In this document: one piece after another, positions 1 to 8,328 of the stretch | How positions within the stretch are numbered: position 1 is the stretch's first letter | Layout: each line of letters opens with the position of its first letter | NCBI RefSeq assembly: GCF_002105465.1 | Contig: NZ_NCSQ01000072.1 | Coordinates: forward strand, 48,986 to 112,985 | Length of the DNA stretch: 64,000 nucleotides | Direction of reading: 5' to 3' | From: Aquidulcibacter paucihalophilus | GTDB taxonomy: Bacteria > Pseudomonadota > Alphaproteobacteria > Caulobacterales > Aquidulcibacteraceae | Position numbers and translations under genes: made by a program | Notes under the pieces: generated by a model | What the model was told of the DNA's origin: nothing | The model's database searches: none | Seen by the model: only the letters and a program-made list of their open reading frames with translations

Positions 1-2
1 CC

Positions 3-404
3 GAAAGGCTTTATCGGGACTGCCTTGAAGGCCAATTTGTCGACGACCATGCAGCCCTTTTGGGCCATGCCCGCGCCTTTGTAGACCTTGGCCGCCACCA
101 AGAAGCTTTAGACCGCATCAACCGTTTGCGGGATTTGGGCCATGAGGGGCCAGCAGAAGCCCTTATCTTTGCACGCGCTGCAGAAGCCTTGGGCCAGAAT
201 GAGGAGGCAGAAGAGGCCTATGCCTTTGCCGCACCGCGCATCCCAACGCTGGAAGCCCACGCCCGCTATATTCGCTTTCTGCGCCACATGGGCAAAGACG
301 TCGACGCCACGCGTGAGTTACAGGAATTCGATGTGCGCCTGTCACGCGTACCGCGCCATTTCCAATCCGATGCGCGAAAGTGGCGCACCTTGGCGGTTGC
401 GTAA
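3..404 (+). CDS. TPR-like repeat protein, C-terminal part (cut by window edge)
   Basis: The reading frame is open to the left edge, so this is the 3' end of a gene that starts outside the window; the internal TTG at 60 is not needed as a start. About 133 residues are visible. They are helical and alanine-rich with the spacing of tetratricopeptide-type repeats: phrases such as ALGQNEEAEEAYAFAA and DLGRHQEALDRI have the A/G-x-E-A pattern of paired helices. Such repeats normally mediate protein-protein contacts. No catalytic motif or membrane segment is visible in this part. The stop lies about 100 bases before ychF on the same strand, so the two could be co-transcribed. The repeat fold is fairly clear; the function is unknown. 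Confidence 0.7.
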   Translation, partial: ERLYRDCLEGQFVDDHAALLGHARAFVDLGRHQEALDRINRLRDLGHEGPAEALIFARAAEALGQNEEAEEAYAFAAPRIPTLEAHARYIRFLRHMGKDVDATRELQEFDVRLSRVPRHFQSDARKWRTLAVA

Positions 405-510
405 GCCCTGCCATTGATGGGTGCTTTTGGACGGCAAACTGTCTAAGACACGGCACGCTTTTCTCGCGCAATCATCGCGCGCGCCACCTCAGTTACGGAA
501 GACCTCCATC

Positions 511-1608
511 ATGGGATTCAAATGCGGCATCGTGGGCCTGCCCAATGTTGGCAAGTCCACATTGTTTAATGCTCTCACCAAGACAGCCGCCGCACAGGCT
601 GCCAATTATCCCTTCTGCACGATTGAACCCAATGTGGGCGAAGTGGCGGTACCAGAGCCGCGCCTGAACGCCTTAGCTGCGATTGCAGGCTCTAAAGAAA
701 TCATCCCAGCGCGCATGAATTTCGTCGATATTGCAGGCCTTGTGCGCGGTGCTTCCAAAGGAGAAGGCTTGGGCAATCAGTTTCTAGCCAATATCCGCGA
801 ATGCGATGCCATCACCTATGTGACCCGCTGCTTTGTCGATGAGGACATCACCCATGTCGAGGGCCGCATCGACCCCCTCGCCGATCTAGAGACCGTCGAA
901 ACCGAACTTATGCTGGCTGATTTGGAAAGCTTGGAAAAGCGCATCCCCAATCTCGAAAAGAAAGCCAAACAAAGCGACAAAGACGCTAAATTGACGTTGG
1001 AATTATGTCTTGAAGCCAAAAAGCTCTTGGATGAAGGCAAGCCCGCCCGCCTGTTTGTGCCGGCCAAGGAAGACCAAAAAGCCTATGACATGTTGCAGTT
1101 GTTGACGGCAAAGCCGGTCCTTTATGTCTGCAATGTGGATGAAGCCTCGGCTGCGACCGGCAACGAATATTCGGCCAAAGTAGAAGCCTATGCCCAAGCC
1201 CATAAAGCGACAGCCGTTGTCATTTGCGCACAAATGGAGGCAGAGCTTGCGGCCCTTAATGATGAAGAGGCCGCAGAATATCTTGAGGCCGCTGGCCTTG
1301 ATGAGCCGGGCCTCAATAAGCTGATCCGATCTGGCTATAGCTTGTTGGGCCTACAAACCTATTTCACTGTCGGCCCTAAAGAGGCGCGCGCCTGGACCAT
1401 CCATCGTGGTTGGACTGCGCCCAAGTCTGCTGGCGTCATCCATGGCGATTTTGAAAAAGGCTTTATCCGCGCCGAGACCATTGCCTATGATGATTATGTT
1501 GCCTTCAAGGGCGAAACTGGCGCGAAAGAAGCGGGCAAAATGCGCCTAGAAGGCAAGGAATATGTGGTAAAGGACGGCGATGTGATGCATTTCCGCTTCA
1601 CGTCCTAG
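511..1608 (+). CDS. ychF: Redox-regulated ribosome-binding ATPase YchF (OBG-family)
   Basis: Complete 365-residue protein, the usual length of YchF/Ola1. The start is the ATG at 511, which gives the conserved opening [16 protein letters not shown]; it is preceded by GGAAGACC, and the longer upstream reading lacks family resemblance. The P-loop is at residues 9-16 (GLPNVGKS), followed by the [20 protein letters not shown] switch region and the C-terminal TGS-like domain ending [10 protein letters not shown]. Family knowledge: YchF binds the large ribosomal subunit and prefers ATP over GTP because its G4 motif is altered. In alphaproteobacteria it often sits near pth/rplY; those genes are not visible here. 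The stop overlaps the convergent SGNH hydrolase gene by four bases. Confidence 0.96.
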   Translation: MGFKCGIVGLPNVGKSTLFNALTKTAAAQAANYPFCTIEPNVGEVAVPEPRLNALAAIAGSKEIIPARMNFVDIAGLVRGASKGEGLGNQFLANIRECDAITYVTRCFVDEDITHVEGRIDPLADLETVETELMLADLESLEKRIPNLEKKAKQSDKDAKLTLELCLEAKKLLDEGKPARLFVPAKEDQKAYDMLQLLTAKPVLYVCNVDEASAATGNEYSAKVEAYAQAHKATAVVICAQMEAELAALNDEEAAEYLEAAGLDEPGLNKLIRSGYSLLGLQTYFTVGPKEARAWTIHRGWTAPKSAGVIHGDFEKGFIRAETIAYDDYVAFKGETGAKEAGKMRLEGKEYVVKDGDVMHFRFTS

Positions 1609-2453
1609 CGCATCGCTTCGCGGGCGCGATCTGCCGCAATTGCGCCAACCAATATGTCGCGCCAAACCCGATACCCCGCTTCGGATGGGTGCAGGCCGTC
1701 ATAGAATAAGGTGCTATTCTGGCTTCCTTCTGGATTAAGGAAATGGGGATAGAGATCGACAAAGGTTAGATAGGCCTTTTGCTTATCCTGTTCGGCAAAG
1801 GCCTTAAGTTCGCGATTGACCGGGATCACAATATCGCGGGTTCGCGCCACTTCTTGGGTCGGCAGCAAGGATTGCAGAATGATCCGGGCCTTGGGTTGGC
1901 GGGCATGGACGCTGGCGACCAATGCTTTCACCCCTGCGACAATGCTGGCATCGGCCGGTGTCTCACTGGCCCAAGAATTATTGATCCCGGCCAGAATGAC
2001 CACATAATCCGGCTTCAACCCCTTATGATCCAGTTGGCCGAGGCCGCCTTGGGCTTTGGGCTGAATACGGTAAAGCATATGCTCAAGGCGGTCGCCAGAA
2101 ATGCCCAGATTGATCGCCTTGAGGGCCGGGTCTTGGCCCGCAAAAGTCGCATCCCAAACCGCCCGACCATTCGTGACACCGGGAAACCACAAATTCTCGC
2201 CCATCAGGAAAAAGTCGGTGATGGAATCGCCCAAGAACACAAGCCGATAACTCGATAAGCCTTGTTTATCCGCCAATTGCGCTTCCATGGAGGCTAAGCG
2301 GGCTTGCCAATATTCAACCCGGGCTTGCGGTACCTCTGCCTTAAACTGGGCTTGGCTCTCGCCAGGAAAAACCAATAATAGCAGCGGGATACACAGGACA
2401 GCACAGAAGCGGACGAAACAAAATTGGCGGCGAGTGCCGGCAGGATCTGTCAA
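1605..2453 (-). CDS. Secreted GDSL/SGNH-family lipase/esterase
   Basis: 282-residue protein with an N-terminal signal peptide (hydrophobic stretch about 15-30, likely cleavage after SQA near 35). SGNH blocks are clear: FLGDSITD with nucleophile Ser77, NLGISGDR (block II Gly), AGINN (block III Asn) and DGLHPSEAG near residues 252-258 with the Asp/His pair. It resembles platelet-activating-factor acetylhydrolase-like esterases, so an acyl or acetyl ester in the periplasm is the likely substrate; the exact one cannot be read. The only start that keeps the signal peptide is a TTG at 2453 with AGGGA upstream. It lies 21 bases behind the aspartyl protease gene and is probably in one transcript with it. 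Confidence 0.88.
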   Translation of the reverse strand: MTDPAGTRRQFCFVRFCAVLCIPLLLLVFPGESQAQFKAEVPQARVEYWQARLASMEAQLADKQGLSSYRLVFLGDSITDFFLMGENLWFPGVTNGRAVWDATFAGQDPALKAINLGISGDRLEHMLYRIQPKAQGGLGQLDHKGLKPDYVVILAGINNSWASETPADASIVAGVKALVASVHARQPKARIILQSLLPTQEVARTRDIVIPVNRELKAFAEQDKQKAYLTFVDLYPHFLNPEGSQNSTLFYDGLHPSEAGYRVWRDILVGAIAADRAREAMR

Positions 2454-2474
2454 GATATTATCCCTTTTATCGGG

Positions 2475-3452
2475 CTAGCCCCGATATATATTGGTTTGAC
2501 CACCAACGAGGTTTGAGAGCAACTGCAGCTCTACCTCACGACGGCGATAGTCAACCACCAAAGTCTCAACCTGGCTTAGAATATCCATTCCCACCAGCAT
2601 GGCGGGGGTGTTTTCAAGGCCCCAAAGCTTAAACACGGGCGCATCAGCGGCCACCACGGTTAAGCGGCGAATAATGAGGCCGATAAGGTTAAACTCTGGC
2701 AGATTGGCCCACACCCCATTGAGTTGTTGGTTGGTGACCCCGAGTATGACGGGGGCTTCTTCAGGGCGGGTTCGCCTTCTGGCGCGCGCGCTGAGTGCGT
2801 TGAGCATGGCCATATTGACGATGGTGGTATCTCCGCCCGTGTCCAAAATGCATTTAGAGCGAAGATTGCCCACCCGCCCCTCTGCTTCAATCAACAAACC
2901 ATGACGCAATTTGACCCCAACCGATATGGGCAGTCTTCGTGGACGCCGTGAGGTCGCAGGTTCCAGATCGACCGTTTTGCGGCTGAAGTTGAACCGCACC
3001 CGCCGATTAGCAAACATGTCCATGCCAAGGATACCATCCAGCTTGTCTAAGGCGGGGGCATCGATAATGGCGACGGTGAGGTTGTTGGAAACACTCCGCC
3101 CGGTTTCAATCTGGGCGATTTTGGCAAAATGGGCCTGACTAGAGCCGGTGACACCATGGACGGTGCGCATCGGCAATTCTGCCAATTCTAGAGCCTTGGC
3201 AACCCGCGGACTTAAAACAGATGTGTTCGACCCGGTATCGACAACAAATTTGAACGGACCTTGACCGTTTAGCTTCACTTCGGCGGTTGGACGGCCATAG
3301 AGATCAATCCATGTCTGCAATGTCACGATCGGGGTCTGGCCGGTTACCGTGACAGTTTCACTTGCCGCAGGCGGGGCTTTTTGCGCCCAAACAGGGCCAG
3401 AAAAACCAAAACCTATCAGACCGGTGACTAGGTCGCGACGCTTGAGTGCCAT
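2475..3452 (-). CDS. Exported retropepsin-like aspartyl protease with two DTG lobes
   Basis: 325 residues. The N-terminus is a likely signal peptide (twin-arginine-like KRRDLVTG at 4-11, then a hydrophobic segment to VWAQ at 24). Two aspartyl-protease half-domains follow: FVVDTGSNTSVLS (Asp72) with DGILGMDMF near 139-147, and CILDTGGDTTIVN (Asp204) with AMLVGMDIL near the end. Having both catalytic aspartates in one chain is like the bacterial aspartyl-protease/retropepsin-like group (PF13650/PF13975) and allows activity without dimerisation. Substrate unknown; probably periplasmic. The SGNH hydrolase gene follows 21 bases downstream on the same strand, suggesting a two-gene exported-hydrolase unit. 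Confidence 0.85.
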   Translation of the reverse strand: MALKRRDLVTGLIGFGFSGPVWAQKAPPAASETVTVTGQTPIVTLQTWIDLYGRPTAEVKLNGQGPFKFVVDTGSNTSVLSPRVAKALELAELPMRTVHGVTGSSQAHFAKIAQIETGRSVSNNLTVAIIDAPALDKLDGILGMDMFANRRVRFNFSRKTVDLEPATSRRPRRLPISVGVKLRHGLLIEAEGRVGNLRSKCILDTGGDTTIVNMAMLNALSARARRRTRPEEAPVILGVTNQQLNGVWANLPEFNLIGLIIRRLTVVAADAPVFKLWGLENTPAMLVGMDILSQVETLVVDYRRREVELQLLSNLVGGQTNIYRG

Positions 3453-3547
3453 GCCTTACCCCTTTGGTTCGCCACAGACGAGACACAGGGATCATGGACC
3501 AGATTTTCGAAAAGGAAAGCCCGAATTTCCTTCTCCCTGCCAAAGGC

Positions 3548-4444
3548 TTAACTCAGGGCCCGCCGACCAAAGCCCCCGTTAGCAGGCAGGGGCTGGCCAA
3601 ACCTTAGCCCGTTTGCCCGCCCAGTTTCAGATGCAGGTGCCGGCTCGATTCGCAGCATCAAGACAGGATTGGGGTCAATCATCCCCCTATCGCGCAGCCG
3701 CACCCGCACATAATCATGGTCTGGCACATAAAGTGGCATGTCATCACGAATTGGCGGCCCATGCAGGATCAAAAAATCCGTCACAGCCAAGACCCGCTTT
3801 TCAATCTCAGCGCGCGGCAGAATGGAGGGAACGGTTTCGAGTTCACGGCCAAAAAAGGGTGCAAGGCCCTTGGAATGATAAATCAGGCTGGGCATGCCTT
3901 GGGGACTCAAGGGCCCCTCGACCACGTGCCAAGTCAGCCAATGGCCTACTTTGATTTCAGGAATAGTGAGGCGCAGGGCGGTGCGTTGAAAGGCTTGAGG
4001 TTCAATACTGACATGGCCGGTTTTCCAGATCACTTCTTCTACCGGCACGATCGAGATCAAGGCCGAGGTTACCATGCTAACAGCGGCGGCTACGGCGAGC
4101 GCCTCGGCTGGATGGTGGGCATCTTGTTCAGAACGCACCACGACATGGGTGTGAATCTTAGGGTGGGAGTCGCGCAAGCCAAACCAAGCCGGACATAAGG
4201 CATCTAAATCCTCGCTTTCCGCCAATTTAGGTGGTCCCGGATAGAGATGGACGGAAATTACATTTGGGCCAACCGACAAAAAGCAGGGTCCACCCTCGCC
4301 GCCAGCGGCAAAACCGCCTGGACGCACAACGCCCAATTTGGACGTCAGCGATGGAAACAAGCCACTCAACCTCGCCAAGATTTGATCATGGGCAAAGTCA
4401 ACGCTATGGGTCAGAGGCAATAGTGCGACAAAACGTTCATGCAT
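3548..4444 (-). CDS. DUF4261-like protein of unknown function
   Basis: 298-residue soluble protein without a signal peptide or membrane segment. I chose the ATG at 4444 over the GTG at 4465 because GGGAG sits eight bases ahead of the ATG. From memory the layout matches the DUF4261 family: an H-x-H-V-V-V strand (HTHVVV), an alanine-rich helix (ALAVAAAVSMVTSALISIVP), a VIWKTGHV motif in the middle, and near the C-terminus FLILHGPPIRDD followed by YVRVRLRD and VLMLRIEP. Function is not known for this family. It is separated from the downstream protease gene by 95 bases. The family assignment is only moderately sure; the coding call is firmer. Confidence 0.68.
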   Translation of the reverse strand: MHERFVALLPLTHSVDFAHDQILARLSGLFPSLTSKLGVVRPGGFAAGGEGGPCFLSVGPNVISVHLYPGPPKLAESEDLDALCPAWFGLRDSHPKIHTHVVVRSEQDAHHPAEALAVAAAVSMVTSALISIVPVEEVIWKTGHVSIEPQAFQRTALRLTIPEIKVGHWLTWHVVEGPLSPQGMPSLIYHSKGLAPFFGRELETVPSILPRAEIEKRVLAVTDFLILHGPPIRDDMPLYVPDHDYVRVRLRDRGMIDPNPVLMLRIEPAPASETGRANGLRFGQPLPANGGFGRRALS

Positions 4445-4605
4445 TTCGATGGCTCCCACGTGCACAGTGAACCAAAAGGTTCCTTCGCGAAGTGGGTTGG
4501 ATGATGACTTAAGCCCCGGTCGTCATCCCAACCAGTCAACACTATCGCCACGGCCACTTACAAAGGTCCTAAAGCCCCTCATAAAATGCCATGTAAACGG
4601 TGGGA

Positions 4606-4625
4606 AACCCCGAATTTCTGGGGCC
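4606..4625 (-). terminator. Possible intrinsic terminator after selO
   Basis: Read on the minus strand, a CCCC/GGGG stem with an eight-base AT-rich loop is followed by TTT, about 20 bases past the selO stop. The stem is short and the U-run brief, so this is a weak call. Confidence 0.35.
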
Positions 4626-4644
4626 TTTTGCAGTATGGGCCGCT

Positions 4645-6060
4645 CTAAGCCAACGCAAGGCCCAATTGGTCAATGTCGGCCAGCTTTTGGTGAAAGCCAG
4701 ACCAGTCGTCTTGTTCAGCGATGCGAGCCCATAAAGCTTCCACCTCTTCAATCACCAGACTGGCTGGTTCTGCTGTTTGGAAATAGGCATGGCTCAAACG
4801 CTCTGGCCGCTCTGGCGCGAACTGGTCTAGCCAGGTCACCCAAGCCTTAAAGTCTTCCCCTTGATAGAATGTCGCCCGCGGCCCGGCCATGGCGCGCGCC
4901 TCGCTGGCAAGGCCGCCAAACCAGTCATGGAAAAAGCCGTCCCAAGACACGCCAGATCGGGCCATAAAGGCAAACATGGCATCCAACATGGTTCGGCTGT
5001 CTTCAGCCTTAGGCGAAACCTTCAGGCCAAGACGACGTAGGAGGGCTGCCTGTTGGGCGTGCGCGAAGGCCGGTGGATAGGCGCGAACGGCTTCGGTCAG
5101 GCTCTCAAGCTCGCCAATCGGGGTTAAGGCGCCGGCCAATTGCTTTAAGTTCCACAGCCCCGCTTCAGGCTGGCGGCCATAGGCATAAAGGCCAGTCTGA
5201 TCGAAATAAGCGGCGGTGAAATTGCCGTCTGCAACTGGCAAGAAGCGCCACGGGCCATAATCAAAGCTTTCGCCCGTCACATTCATATTGTCGGTATTAA
5301 GGACCCCATGCACAAAGCCCGCGGCCATCCAGCCAGCCACCATCTCTGCCGTGGCCAAAGCTACTTCTCGGACAAGGGCTGCAGCGCGCGCTGGCCCCTC
5401 CAAGTCCTGAAGGTGCGGATAATAGAGCGCGACACAATGGTCGACCAAAGCGGTCAAGCGCTCGGGTGCGTCGAGAAAGGCGTGACGCTGGAATGTGCCA
5501 AAACGCACATGGCTATGCTGCAATCGTACCAAGACGGCAGAACGTGTCGGCGATGGCTCGTCCGAGCGGATGAGGTTTTCGCCGGTCTCAATTAGGCTTA
5601 AAGCCTTCGACGTGTTGACGCCCTGGGCTTCTAACATGCGGGCGGCCAAAACCTCCCGCACGCCCCCCTTAAGGGTCAGACGACCATCGCCTTGCCGCGA
5701 CCAAGGTGTCTGACCAGAGCCCTTGGTGCCCAGATCCAACAGCCGCCCGTTTTGATCGCGAAGCTGACCAAACAAAAAGCCCCGCCCGTCGCCCAATTGC
5801 GGATTATAGGTGCGAAACTGATGGCCGTGGTAGCGCATGGCCACTGGCGGCTGGGCCATATTCGGCAAGCTCTCGAAACGACCAAAATGGGCAACCCATT
5901 CCGCATCACTTAACGTGTCTAAGCCTACACGCTGCGCAGCACGTTGGTCGCGCCACACCAGGCGATGCATGGGAAATTCTGCCACCTCAACCGGATCGCC
6001 AAACTCTGGCCCTAAGCCATAAAAGTGCGGATCGGGCTGATACGTGCTGGAGACCGGCAT
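4645..6060 (-). CDS. selO: Protein adenylyltransferase SelO (YdiU family)
   Basis: 471 residues, close to the 478 of E. coli YdiU. Family signatures are in order: YHGHQF (77-82), PQLGDGRGFLFGQ (87-99), TKGSGQTPWSRQGDGR (112-127) with the ATP-binding lysine K113, the REVL glutamate (E136), and GFVHGVLNTDNMNV (249-261) with D257 plus FDYGPW (266-271) with D267 for metal and catalysis. SelO is a pseudokinase-fold enzyme that transfers AMP to hydroxyl residues of proteins involved in redox balance. The C-terminal redox cysteine seen in some homologues is absent; the chain ends DQLGLALA. Its ATG overlaps the cobT stop by one base (TAATG), so translation is probably coupled to cobT. Confidence 0.93.
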   Translation of the reverse strand: MPVSSTYQPDPHFYGLGPEFGDPVEVAEFPMHRLVWRDQRAAQRVGLDTLSDAEWVAHFGRFESLPNMAQPPVAMRYHGHQFRTYNPQLGDGRGFLFGQLRDQNGRLLDLGTKGSGQTPWSRQGDGRLTLKGGVREVLAARMLEAQGVNTSKALSLIETGENLIRSDEPSPTRSAVLVRLQHSHVRFGTFQRHAFLDAPERLTALVDHCVALYYPHLQDLEGPARAAALVREVALATAEMVAGWMAAGFVHGVLNTDNMNVTGESFDYGPWRFLPVADGNFTAAYFDQTGLYAYGRQPEAGLWNLKQLAGALTPIGELESLTEAVRAYPPAFAHAQQAALLRRLGLKVSPKAEDSRTMLDAMFAFMARSGVSWDGFFHDWFGGLASEARAMAGPRATFYQGEDFKAWVTWLDQFAPERPERLSHAYFQTAEPASLVIEEVEALWARIAEQDDWSGFHQKLADIDQLGLALA

Positions 6061-7097
6061 TAGAGGCTAGGCCCAGCGACACCGGCTTCGGCGAAGGTTG
6101 CCATCCCGGCATGGCACGCAACAGCCGACTTGATGATTTGAACCGCCAAGGCTGCCCCGGTGCCCTCCCCCAAAGCCATGCCGAGGTCTAAAATCGGCTT
6201 TTTGCCTAAACGGGCCAAGAGCGCGCGATGGCCGGGCTCGGCCGAGACATGACCCACGATACAATGATCGAGCGCCTCAGGGTTCATGCGGTGTAAGACG
6301 GCTGCGGCGGCAGCCACCATAAAGCCATCAAGAACAACCGGAACCCGTTGCAGACGGGCGGCAAGGATTGCGCCAGCCATGGCGGCAAATTCGCGCCCAC
6401 CAACACGGGCCAGCACCTTCAGCGGATCATCGCGATCCTCGCCCAAGCGCGCCACGGCCGCTTCCACCACCTCGCGCTTCGCGGCTAGGGCTTTGCCCTC
6501 AACGCCCGTACCGGGCCCTGTCCAGGCGCCCGCCTCGCCCCCATAAAGGGCCAATGCCAGGGCGGCAGCAATTGTGGTGTTGCCGATGCCGACCTCACCC
6601 AGAACCAAGAGGTCGGTTCCTTCTGCCAGCACTTCCATGCCATAAGCCATGGTCGCCACACATTCCTGCTCGCTCATGGCATCGGCTTCAACAATATCGG
6701 GTGTGGGTTTGCCGACCGCCAGATCATAGACCTTCAGGCCTGCCCCGGCTTGCTGGGCCAGAACCGAAATAGCCGCCCCACCAGCGGCCATGGCGTCAAT
6801 CATCTGCCGCGTAACTTCTTGGGGATAGGCAGAGACACCGCGCGCGGCAACGCCATGGTCGCCCGCAAAAACCGCAACAATGGGACGCGTGACTTGCGGC
6901 GGGCTCTTGCCCGTCCAAGCTGAAAGCCAATTCGAAATATCCTCTAAGCGGCCCAACGCCCCCGGTGGTTTGATCAATTGGCTTTCGCGCCACGCGGTGC
7001 GGGCACTGGCCTCTTCATCGCGGCCGGGCAAGTCGTGAAGCAGGGCTCGGATATCGTCGAAGGGCTGTTTGGGAGCTGCGCAGGCATCATGGGGCAT
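6060..7097 (-). CDS. cobT: Nicotinate-nucleotide--dimethylbenzimidazole phosphoribosyltransferase CobT
   Basis: 345 residues, typical CobT length. It makes alpha-ribazole phosphate for the lower ligand of cobalamin. Diagnostic stretches: KPPGALGRLE near 43-52, the AGDHGV block, GEVGIGNTT in the middle, and LGEGTGAAL near the C-terminus with the catalytic glutamate at about 311. CobS, the next enzyme of nucleotide-loop assembly, is divergently encoded 208 bases away. selO is coupled downstream through a one-base overlap, a pairing with no obvious pathway logic. I looked for a cobalamin riboswitch ahead of the gene and did not see one. Confidence 0.95.
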   Translation of the reverse strand: MPHDACAAPKQPFDDIRALLHDLPGRDEEASARTAWRESQLIKPPGALGRLEDISNWLSAWTGKSPPQVTRPIVAVFAGDHGVAARGVSAYPQEVTRQMIDAMAAGGAAISVLAQQAGAGLKVYDLAVGKPTPDIVEADAMSEQECVATMAYGMEVLAEGTDLLVLGEVGIGNTTIAAALALALYGGEAGAWTGPGTGVEGKALAAKREVVEAAVARLGEDRDDPLKVLARVGGREFAAMAGAILAARLQRVPVVLDGFMVAAAAAVLHRMNPEALDHCIVGHVSAEPGHRALLARLGKKPILDLGMALGEGTGAALAVQIIKSAVACHAGMATFAEAGVAGPSL

Positions 7098-7138
7098 GGG
7101 TGTGATCTAGCGCGCAATCGGTTGGCAATAAAGGCCAA

Positions 7139-7163
7139 GGCGGGCGGGAAAAAACAGCCCGCC
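7139..7163. other. GC-rich inverted repeat between cobT and cobS
   Basis: A perfect 7-bp inverted repeat (GGCGGGC / GCCCGCC) encloses an 11-base A-rich loop in the divergent cobT-cobS interval. It has no U-run on either side typical of a terminator. It may be a leader hairpin of cobT or a protein site; nothing in the sequence decides between them. Confidence 0.35.
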
Positions 7164-7305
7164 CTGTCGATCCTCAGTGCGACTTCGGCGCCACAGTGTG
7201 TCAGGTTCGATCAGCCATTAAGTATTATCATCTCGAAATTTCAGACTGTTCGTCTACAAGATCGAAAAGTTGTTCCCACAAGATGAGCCAAAGTTGAGTC
7301 GCGCC

Positions 7306-8094
7306 ATGCGCATTATTGATGACGCCAGAATTTGCTTGATATTCTTTACACGTTTGCCCGTAACTTGGCCGGAGGATCTGCCGAGAGAGCGCATCACGCG
7401 CGCGTTCCAAGCAGCCCCCGTCGCTGGCCTCGTAACCGGGATCATCGGGGCATTGACCTATGGCCTGGCGATGTGGCTGTTCAACGGCAGTGTGCATATT
7501 GCAGCAACTTTGGCCGTTGCGTCGCAAGTCCTCACCACAGGTGCCTTTCATGAAGATGGCTTTGCCGATTTCTTTGATGGTGTTGGCGGTGGCAAGACGG
7601 TCAGCGAGCGGCTCGCCATTATGCGCGACTCGCGGATTGGCACGTTTGGCGGGGTGGCGCTTTTACTTGCCATTATTCTGAAAATCTTTTTGGTGGCTGA
7701 GATTGCCCAAGCGTGGCAGGCAGGCCTGTGCCTGATCATCAGTGGCGCATTAGCGCGCACGGCTTTGGTGCATGTCATGACCCTGTTGAAGCCTGCAACC
7801 GATGACGGCATTTCTGCCTCCGCTGGCCAGCCCACCGCGACCGAGGCAACCACAGCCACCGTGATTGGGGCGGTGATCGCGGGGGTTAGCGTCATCCTCG
7901 CCTTTCAATTGAGCTTTATTGGCCCTGCCATTGGCGCTGTGATCGGCACGATCTTGGGCGCGGGTGCCATTGCCATGACCGCCCGCAAGCATTTGGGCGG
8001 GCAAACGGGGGATGCTTTGGGAGCGACCGCGATTGCAGCCGAATTGGGTGCCTTGGCCGGGATTGTTGCCTTAATCCCTGCATTTGGCATGTAA
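7306..8094 (+). CDS. cobS: Adenosylcobinamide-GDP ribazoletransferase CobS
   Basis: 262 residues from the ATG at 7306; a TTG at 7294 or 7270 would add 4 or 12 residues, but the family usually opens a few residues ahead of the FFTRLPV motif, which the ATG gives. The integral-membrane enzyme joins adenosylcobinamide-GDP to alpha-ribazole in the last steps of cobalamin synthesis. The GAFHEDGFADFFDG motif is the metal-binding signature, followed by RIGTFGG, several hydrophobic helices, and the C-terminal GGQTGDALGA motif. It stands divergent to cobT. A DUF1289 gene begins one base after its stop, so the two are likely one transcript. Confidence 0.94.
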   Translation: MRIIDDARICLIFFTRLPVTWPEDLPRERITRAFQAAPVAGLVTGIIGALTYGLAMWLFNGSVHIAATLAVASQVLTTGAFHEDGFADFFDGVGGGKTVSERLAIMRDSRIGTFGGVALLLAIILKIFLVAEIAQAWQAGLCLIISGALARTALVHVMTLLKPATDDGISASAGQPTATEATTATVIGAVIAGVSVILAFQLSFIGPAIGAVIGTILGAGAIAMTARKHLGGQTGDALGATAIAAELGALAGIVALIPAFGM

Positions 8095-8095
8095 C

Positions 8096-8287
8096 GTGGC
8101 CGAACCCATCGCCACGCCCTGTATCAAGGTCTGCTGTGTAGAGCCCCAGTCCGGCCTATGCTTGGGCTGTTACCGCACCCTGCCGGAGATCGCGCAATGG
8201 ATGCGCTTTTCGCCTGACCAGCGCGCTAGCATTACAGCTGACCTGCCTAGCCGTCGTGACAGGCTAGACCCTATGTATCGGACTTAA
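8096..8287 (+). CDS. DUF1289 small cysteine-rich protein
   Basis: 63 residues from the GTG at 8096, directly after the cobS stop. The DUF1289 pattern is complete: PCIKVCCVEPQSGLCLGC with paired cysteines, then YRTLPEIAQWMRFSP and a closing R-x-R segment. The four spaced cysteines suggest a bound metal ion or iron-sulphur cluster, but the function of the family is unknown. Placement behind cobS is probably operon-level convenience; members occur beside many different genes. The longer reading from a TTG at 8084 would overlap cobS and is less likely. Confidence 0.85.
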   Translation: MAEPIATPCIKVCCVEPQSGLCLGCYRTLPEIAQWMRFSPDQRASITADLPSRRDRLDPMYRT

Positions 8288-8328
8288 CGCACGCCAAAGA
8301 TGCGAGGCGCTTGTTTCGGTGCGCTCGG

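Noticed and set aside
7098..7305. Cobalamin riboswitch between cobT and cobS
   Set aside because: I looked for the conserved B12-box and multi-stem layout and found only one short GC hairpin; no riboswitch can be supported.
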